A program made the position numbers and the translations under genes. The notes under the pieces are model-generated. The model had not been told where the DNA came from and searched no databases. It saw only the letters and a list, made by a program, of their open reading frames with translations. Of a DNA stretch of 64,000 nt, positions 57,046 through 64,000 are shown piece after piece; the stretch's first letter is position 1, and every line of letters begins with the position of its first letter. The stretch lies in assembly GCA_040954595.2 (NCBI GenBank), contig CM082578.2:6882001-6946000 (forward strand), read 5' to 3'. The DNA comes from Balanoglossus misakiensis (Eukaryota; Hemichordata).

Positions 57046-58263
57046 ATGCCGGAGGGACCGAGTGTGAAACAGTGGAGCACCACAGCAGAAAAATTCATCG
57101 GCAGAACGATTAAAGAAGTTGAGGGAAACACGCATGTCGTCGACAAGCAAGGCCTGGTCGGTCACACCTTTTCCTCGGTTGAAGTGTACGGAAAACAGAT
57201 GTTTCTGCAGTTCTCCAAGGATCGCAGCAGTGGCGTCAAGGGTGATGTGGTGCGCGGAGACAGTGCAGGAGGTGGCAGTACTACGCCAGGGAAAGACGCC
57301 AGCGGAGAGATCTGGTTGCGGTACCACTTCCTGATGTGGGGGAGCATGCGGGCCAACGAGCTCAAGGGGCCGTCGCGTCAGTCCAAGACGCAGAAGACGC
57401 CGGCGCCGCGGCTGCTCATCAGGTTCCAGGACGGGGAGTTCCTGGCCTTCTACAACGGGAGCGTGCAGTACGTGGACGAACCCTGCAGCCCCGACAGCGC
57501 CACAGACGTCTTGAAGACAAACTTCGACGTGGGGAAAGCCGCGGCGTCGGTGCGGGGGAAGAGGGCCGTCTGCTACACGCTCCTGGACCAAGGGGTGTTC
57601 TCGGGCGTCGGCAACATCATGAAGAACGAGGTGCTTTACGCATGCAGGCTTCATCCCCTGGAGCTGGGTGTGGACGTCGCGCAGGAGGACGCCAAGCGGC
57701 TGGTGCAAGAGGCCGTCAAATTCAGTGCCATGTGGATGGATCTGGAGAGAAACCGGGTGTTCAAAGAAACCTGGAAGAAGTTCGCCGGCGAGTTTCAAAT
57801 ATACAAGAAGGGAAAGTGTCCCGAAGGACACAAGACGAAAAGAGACTGGTTTGGGGACGGACTCAAGAGGCTGACGTACTGGTGTCCCGAATGCCAGGCG
57901 TTGAAGGGAGAGGGAATCCTGGATGGAAAACTGCCTGAATCTGACGCCGATGGCAAAGTGACAAGGGGGAAGATGAAGAAGATCAGGACGTCGAAAAAAG
58001 GTACAGAGGGGAGATCGGGAGAAGGAATTAACAGTGGCCACATCGCCACTGAGAGAAAAACTTCAAAGACCACCAATAATAAGAGACAAGGAGAAAGACG
58101 ACGGCCAAAGTTAATCCAGAAAGCAACAGCAACCAAGTCCACCCCTTCTAGCGCCACAGACATCCTGACCGTGAAAGGCAGTGCTAGAAAAGGGAAAAGA
58201 AAATCTGAAAATTCAGACTCGCGTTGGATGCCCTCCAAGAAAAGACACAAAACATCCGAGTAG
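57046..58263 (+). CDS. Endonuclease 8-like 2 (NEIL2) DNA glycosylase
   Basis: A 405-aa Fpg/Nei-family bifunctional glycosylase/AP lyase of base excision repair, removing oxidised bases in the nucleus. The ATG at 57046 is chosen because MPEGP exposes catalytic Pro2 after Met removal; an acceptor ending at 57035 shows that the open frame upstream (to 56878) is intron or 5'UTR. Pro2, Glu3 and Lys50 (VYGK) match human NEIL2. The H2TH region reads GVFSGVGNIMKNEVLYACRL. The zinc finger has the CHCC set that distinguishes NEIL2: C258, H262, C280 and C283. The whole protein is in a single coding exon. Unusual: about 120 residues follow the finger, rich in Lys/Arg with likely nuclear-localisation runs (KKRHK at the end), whereas human NEIL2 ends shortly after its finger. 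The middle is GC-rich. AATAAA at 58330-58335 may be the poly(A) signal. Confidence 0.95.
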   Translation: MPEGPSVKQWSTTAEKFIGRTIKEVEGNTHVVDKQGLVGHTFSSVEVYGKQMFLQFSKDRSSGVKGDVVRGDSAGGGSTTPGKDASGEIWLRYHFLMWGSMRANELKGPSRQSKTQKTPAPRLLIRFQDGEFLAFYNGSVQYVDEPCSPDSATDVLKTNFDVGKAAASVRGKRAVCYTLLDQGVFSGVGNIMKNEVLYACRLHPLELGVDVAQEDAKRLVQEAVKFSAMWMDLERNRVFKETWKKFAGEFQIYKKGKCPEGHKTKRDWFGDGLKRLTYWCPECQALKGEGILDGKLPESDADGKVTRGKMKKIRTSKKGTEGRSGEGINSGHIATERKTSKTTNNKRQGERRRPKLIQKATATKSTPSSATDILTVKGSARKGKRKSENSDSRWMPSKKRHKTSE

Positions 58264-60916
58264 TTTGCTGCAGTCAGCACTGGCATGTGCAGAGGGGTTT
58301 GTTGTTGCTGGTGATAACCTAAACTCTGGAATAAATTGTCTCACAGACTATTGCAGAGGTCTATGGTCTTGAGAAGTCACAAGATTTTTGCCTTAGACAC
58401 GTTTTACTGTACTTGTCCCGAGTTTACATTCTCCTACTGTTCCCATTATTTTTTTCGTGTATATATATATATATATTATATATTTCTCTGGTTTCATGTG
58501 ACATTTTCATGTAGAAGTAAACGTACACGCACATTTCAGGGTTTATTAAGAAAGTACTTTTAATAACAAAACATTTACATATGAATAATTACTGCATTTT
58601 TATACCGTACAAAAAAAACTTTTCTAGCAGCATCAATTTGTCTGATTGCAAACCGTCCAGCATCAGTCTGGCTCAGTTGGCATGGCAATATAAATGAAAT
58701 AAATTTTGGAGGACACGTCTGAACCAAACCAGAAGAATCCAAAGTTTGTGATTGATTAAGTCCAATGCTGCTTTCACAGAAATCTTGTTAAATTTGAAAC
58801 ATGGCTAAGTTGACACAGCTCAATGTATTGGCCTTGAGAGAATGACCGAGTTGAGAGTCAAGTTTATTCTTTGGAGGTACATTGTACACATACATGTATA
58901 CCATCATACAAGGGAAATCAAAATGTGTTTCGCCAAGAAAATTGATTCAGTATGGAAAAATGGTGGTACATGTACTCCAAAATGCAAGATTTCATGCCTT
59001 GTTGGCCACACCCATCTTCAGTAACAATTCAAGTACTATAGCCTGAATAAAACTCTGAACTGCAAACAAAATATACATCATGGCAGTATTTTATATAGGT
59101 AATTTTTCTGTATCATTCAGATCACGGTCATCAGTGTATCATGGATGCAAAATATTTCTACAGAGTATGTATTTTTGAAATCTTTTGCCCCCTGGAATTG
59201 TGTACAATGACTGACAATAAAATGTCCACACTGAATCTTGACTGCAAATTTTAGTCTGTGAATTTAGTGAAATGAACACACTGCAAGGACATTGAAGTTT
59301 CTCGATATTGAAGTAATAACTGCACTCACTACTTGTTGCCTCCAACAACAATGAGGCCTCCACACTGCCACTACTGCAGCTATTAAAAGTAACTGATGGT
59401 CGATGGCAAAGCCTTTTCATTGGCAAAGCATCATTCACCCCTGTACACATTTCCTGGGAATCACTCCAAATTCTTCACAATACTCAAGGTGTCAATGCAG
59501 AAATAATTATACAGCATTTCATCAAATAGGTATTTTGAAAAAAATTGGGCTGTAAGGCAACAAGTTCTGGCATTTGCCATGAGGATTGCTAAAAGGGCCG
59601 TCTTTTTGAAACCACATCTTCCCATCTTTTGTCAATTTTTTTTTTTTTCAGGGGGGGGGGGGTTCTTTCAAGACATTTTCGGGAATAGCTTGAACAGTGT
59701 GACATAGCCACAGAAAAGGAATATAATTTGAAGTGATTACGGCCCATTTGTGTAGTTTGGAAGTGCCCATTTTGTGATTGCAACTACGCGTACTTATTTC
59801 TTCAATTGTTTATGTTTACCTCAATGTTTCATAGCCAGCTAATAATCTCCACTAGACATCTCCTGGCTGGTGTTGTAACACCGAGGAGGTAGTCAATGAA
59901 ATGAATCGGAACATGACAACATACTTACCTTTGTCTAATGGGGATCCAAACTAGTACATTAACACATTTTTTTCTATGGTCAAGTTTTGCATGGTTTCGC
60001 CAATATATTCAATATTGCTTTATTTATCATGGACAATTGCTAAGTTTCCTACACCGTGTCGAAAATCAGCTAAGTCCACTGCTGTGTCTATGTCCAGCTT
60101 GTTTGCTACGTTTGTGTCAGACTCAGCCAGCTGTCAGAAATCAACTCGTGTCAACGTCCGCTACATGTGTTTGAGTCAACTACTGGTTGTCGGGTAGCTA
60201 TCTATTGTGTCAAATTTCCAATGTGCACCTCGAACACGCTTCACAACGATGCACATGCAAACTTTTTTGAAACAGACATCAAAATAAATCCGGGGAAAAT
60301 AAATCATGTTTTATGAATAATGAAAAAGAAAACATCCATGGTTCAACTTCATGAACATGACAAAAAGACCTCGTGGGTTTTGATTTTTTTCTTACAAATA
60401 TACAGCACTATCTTTCAGAGTCTCTGTTTTCCCACCCAGACGCTATTAGCCTGAGAAGAGTCAACTGTACAATCAATCTCCCTGAATTTCAAAGTAAAAA
60501 AAAAGTCCATCTCGGCTGCCAATCCTATCATTGTTATTTTGTCCATTTTTGCTATGATGTGTCACAGGCTGGAAAATGAACATATTCTCTCTACAATATC
60601 TTGGAATCTGCATTAATGAACATTAGTCTTTTTTCTCGGAAGATTATTCTGCAATTCAAGTTCATTATCATTCCACTCGACTCCTATTTTTTTTTCGTGT
60701 GCAGTGGGATCCACTGGCGGTAAAACATACAACAGGAAACTGAAGGGTCACATAGTTCATTCCCTCCAGAGCCAGGAGAGGTGGTTATAAACCAGTTGGA
60801 AAATATACAATTCCGACATTAACTTTATGGCTTTGACTGGAGCATCCGTTCGCATTGTATGTATGGTGGACAGTTCGAACGCGAAAAAAATGTCACTTTC
60901 GGAAATTGTCACTTTC
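58264..60916. other. Convergent intergenic region, NEIL2 and RBM17 3' ends
   Basis: Both flanking genes end here, so it contains both 3'UTRs. Candidate signals are AATAAA at 58330-58335 for NEIL2 and, on the minus strand, 60024-60019 for RBM17. A G run lies near 59650. No exon is supported. Confidence 0.5.
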
Positions 60917-63900
60917 TCAACTGTGCGGTGCCAAGTCAAATCTTTTGAACCTATCTATCTCAAAGAAACCTGCTTTAACTATGCGTCCTCCAAAGTACCT
61001 GCCGTTCAAATCCACCACGGCTGTGAAAGTAAAAAAGTTTCAATCTTGGTTATTACACAGGCACATATTGAGTGAAGACAATGAAAGAAGGAAAGATATT
61101 GCAAAACATCATGGTTAGCGTTTGTCACTTTTAAATAAAGTTTAAATAATTGTTTACACATCTACAATTATCTTCCAATCTGATTAGTTGATTAGTTTCT
61201 CGTTTCAAGTTCAAATTTGTGGTTGTTTCACGCAGGTTTTAAACTAGTTACAAGCATTGACCAGTCCAGCTGTGTATTATTTTTCTCTGGAGTTTGTAAT
61301 TTTTGAACTCTTTAATTTGATGGGCCATGTGTTGTTTGTCCTGTGTCACATGAGAATGTCTTTCATATAAACTACCTAAGCCATGAGAGATCTCACAGGG
61401 TCTCATAGAGTTTAGAAAACAGTCTATTGACCAAAATGTTTTTGTTTTTTTAATTCTCACCCTAATACATCATACATGTACAGTCGATTCAAACTAATTA
61501 TCAGTGGGGGAAAAACACAACTGCTGGCCTGGTTCAACTGGTTAGCATTTATAAACTACTCAATAAAATTACAAACATGCACAAACAAGACACAATCCTA
61601 TGTATGTCTTAGAATGTTAGAGTAAAAACACTATGTACAGAATACATACAAATCTGGGTCATGAGCAACCAACCACAGCACAACTGAAATTGTTACCTTT
61701 TATTGCAGATTCTAATCTCTCGAATTCAATAAATATCCTAACGGCTTCATCTTCTGATCCTCCAGGCATCTGATGCAACACACGCAATGTGATAGACAAA
61801 GTTATTTTCAATTGCAAAGCACGCAGAAAAGACATGTAGTGAAGACTTCTGTGCATGAGACACAAGCGCTATGGAATATTGACCTACACTCATCACAACA
61901 CACACAGATACAGATTTCCTGTTATTAGCAATTTTCGTGACTTCTACGTGTACATGGCCTTACATCCTGTTATTTTTGGCGTGTATAGATCTTTAACCAC
62001 AGCTGCATTCACCAAAGTCTGTATTGAATTGAACTGAATTGCCTCTGTCTCTTTGAAATTTCCCTGCATCTAAGTGTTGTGCAATTGCAATCCACCTAAA
62101 ATACCAGGACAAGGTCATGTAGGTCACGAAAATGGCCAACTGCCCCTCTCTACCAAGCTCATCAGACAGTAAACGCAAAACGCCTTCACATGTCATCTCT
62201 CTTATTCACCTCTTAGCAACACCAATCACCGAAGTGTCCACGTTTAATACATCATGATAATCTTGAAAAAATATTCTCTCCACTAAATTTCACTTACCTT
62301 TCTTAAATCTACAGCCAAACCCCATCGCCTGCTTGTCCATCCCTCTCCCCACTTTCTCTCCCTCTACCCCCCCCCCCCCACCCCACACACACAATACAAA
62401 GAGGAAACTTGTATGCATCCACCATGAGCAAGAAACTTTTTCTGCATGACGACACTTCCACTTCATATTCGTAGACTGAATTCTCAGTCATAATAGGATC
62501 ATTGACTTACTTCATAGATGAGAACTTTTGTAACCTTGCCGTATTTGGAGCACTCTTCCGCCGTCTCGGGTTCTAAGTCTTCGTCGACCTCTCCAGGGCC
62601 TACCATGTTCTACATGGTCAGGGTATCATCGCACAGTTAGTTCATACATTCCAAAAAAAGTGGCTAAACTATGGATGTGCTAACACAAAAATCTAACAAC
62701 ACAGGTTTCTAACAATAGCTTGGGCCGTGCAATTTCTTACTATGCCAGCCAAATTTGCTCATCTACTCCCAAAATAGTGGCCAATGAAAGTTTTTCTCAC
62801 ACCAAAATCTAACAAAATAGGTTTCAATCAAAGCTTGGGCCAAAGCAATTTTAACTCATCGTATTTCTTACTATGCCAGCCACATTATACAGTGAAATCT
62901 GTCAATCAAAATTGTTCAATGTGCATTATGTTTGGTTTATACCCTTTGATTTGGGGAAAACAATAGCAAGTCATTATCATGACAATTTGTTGCGCTTGGA
63001 TTAGCATAAACCAACACTGTATGAGAAATTCCTATGGAGAACACTGGACAACACCAGTACATACAAACAGCTGTTCGGTGGACGACCACAGAACAAATTT
63101 TAAAGGGGGAGGGTCGTCATCTGTATTGGGCCTACTGTGTACGAAGACCATGCCAAGCAATATATGTTGTATCAAAAGAAATTAGAAATGTGATGTAAAG
63201 TAACAATGCATTGTTTACCATGATCTACAGTGTAATACAAAGTTATTGTTTTCAAGATGTCCGTACATCGTAGCTGCTACACTGAGATCGATTTGTTAGC
63301 AACTGTTTTGCATGGGACCTGTTACCTGCAAGCCGCAGATGGAACGACACCCTCCCCCTTTAAAATCCCTTAGAAGAGGGGGTATACTTACTCTGAGTAA
63401 AACCACTTTACTGGGATTTCGCATGGCTTCCGTGAGAGCCGTGGCGGAGCTCTTTGACGGGGGTTCCGGCACCGGTTGCGGCATGGGAGGAGGAAGGGGT
63501 TCAACTGGTATGACTGAAGACGGGTGAAGAAATGTTACACGAGACAGCAAGACAGAAGAGTTATAAGATGCATTTTCTGTGAACAGATTCCATGATAGCG
63601 GGGGCCAAGGGAAAGTGTCAGAGCTTGAAAGTGGGCTATGTTCTAACTACACTACGACATCTTGAGCATGGAACCTCAAGACACAACAAAAATGGTAAAT
63701 GTACACACCACTATTCAGCCAGAAATATCTCAAAGAAAGCTTGTTTCTAACACAACAGCTACGACAAAGCTTTGGCGTCATAACCAAGACTTAACACTTC
63801 ACTTGTCTGGCCGATGGCTGTACAATGAAAACTGTTTAATACCTGGCTTGTCACCCGCAATGATTTTGCCTCCCCTCTTGCTCGTCTTCTCCACTTGTAA

Positions 63901-64000
63901 CGCCGAGCTGATTCCCTGCTCTAACTTGCCGAGCCCCTGGCCCTCTTTGAAGCCGTACTTGGCCATGATTTTGGCAGCAACAGAGCCGGATCTGTGGATG
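60917..64000 (-). CDS. Splicing factor 45 (RBM17), C-terminal part
   Basis: Five minus-strand exons are visible: 64000-63843 (continuing outside), 63513-63392, 62609-62511, 61769-61697 and 61020-60917. They join in frame for about 184 residues to the stop. The first exon encodes the G-patch (MAKYGFKEGQGLGKLEQG, then KTSKRGGKII); a Pro-rich linker follows (PPPMPQPVPEPP). The last four build the U2AF-homology-motif RRM: KVVLLRNMVGPGEVDEDLE, KYGKVTKVLIYE, DEAVRIFIEFERLESAIK, and NGRYFGGRIVKA with the RYF motif that binds ULM tryptophans. The strong match to human SPF45 supports a role in 3' splice-site choice in the spliceosome. The N-terminal half is beyond the window. Exon phases are 1, 0, 0, 1. 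The last exon ends FKRFDLAPHS. It is convergent with NEIL2. Confidence 0.93.
61320..61410. repeat. Interspersed repeat in last RBM17 intron
   Basis: Second copy of the repeat at 55963-56098: GGCCATGTGTTGTTTGTCCT, TCACATGAGAA and GAGATCTCACAGGGTC recur in the same order and orientation. It lies between RBM17 exons 61769-61697 and 61020-60917. Confidence 0.55.

Noticed and set aside
56884-58041. 385-codon open frame on the minus strand
   Set aside because: It is antisense to NEIL2, whose catalytic residues and zinc finger are intact on the plus strand. The frame stays open because of GC-rich codon bias and matches no family.

Overview
The window is eukaryotic: about 40% GC, genes split by GT-AG introns, AATAAA signals, LINE retrotransposon remnants, foldback and MITE-like elements, and long tetranucleotide and GT arrays. 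The gene set (SMB-domain family-B-type GPCRs, a CCP/FN3 receptor, NEIL2, RBM17) fits an invertebrate animal. A lancelet-like marine deuterostome is my best guess, but a lophotrochozoan cannot be excluded from sequence alone.

Layout. 1-21,000 is repeat-rich with no host gene that I can support. It holds inverted repeats, two diverged dispersed-repeat families, a decayed LINE (8186-9320, +), a better-preserved LINE broken by three frameshifts (16440-18480, -) and a LINE tail fragment (20500-20950, +). 21,103-24,571 (+) is a two-exon GPCR gene with an N-terminal somatomedin-B domain. 25,600-27,180 is a 31-bp minisatellite. 32,110-33,010 holds a foldback element and a tandem repeat carrying a hammerhead-ribozyme-like core. 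36,111-33,114 (-) is a second SMB-GPCR gene, paralogous to the first, with its one intron in the same place and phase. 38,063-42,210 (+) is a three-exon gene for a six-finger C2H2 protein with a long Ser-Met-Asn repeat.

43,414-55,035 (+) is the most interesting locus. I assembled 23 in-frame exons (1182 aa): signal peptide, nine intact CCP/sushi exons, three FN3 domains, a membrane-proximal region resembling that of LAR-type receptor phosphatases, one transmembrane helix, and a short tail with a textbook ITAM spacing (YTEL-x8-YTGL) plus YDNV and YDII. Eight of the CCP exons form a tandem array, partly in 379-bp exon-plus-intron units that are almost identical. One further unit has been broken by a LINE fragment. 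This looks like a candidate undescribed ITAM receptor whose ectodomain is evolving by exon duplication and homogenisation.

57,046-58,263 (+) is NEIL2, a base-excision-repair glycosylase with an unusual long basic C-terminal tail. 60,917-64,000 (-, 5' end outside the window) is the G-patch and UHM half of the splicing factor RBM17/SPF45. NEIL2 and RBM17 are convergent.

Functionally the genes do not form an operon-like unit. Cell-surface receptors (two GPCRs and the ITAM candidate) and a transcription factor sit beside two housekeeping nuclear genes. All intron joins were checked by reading frame and phase only; no transcript evidence was available.
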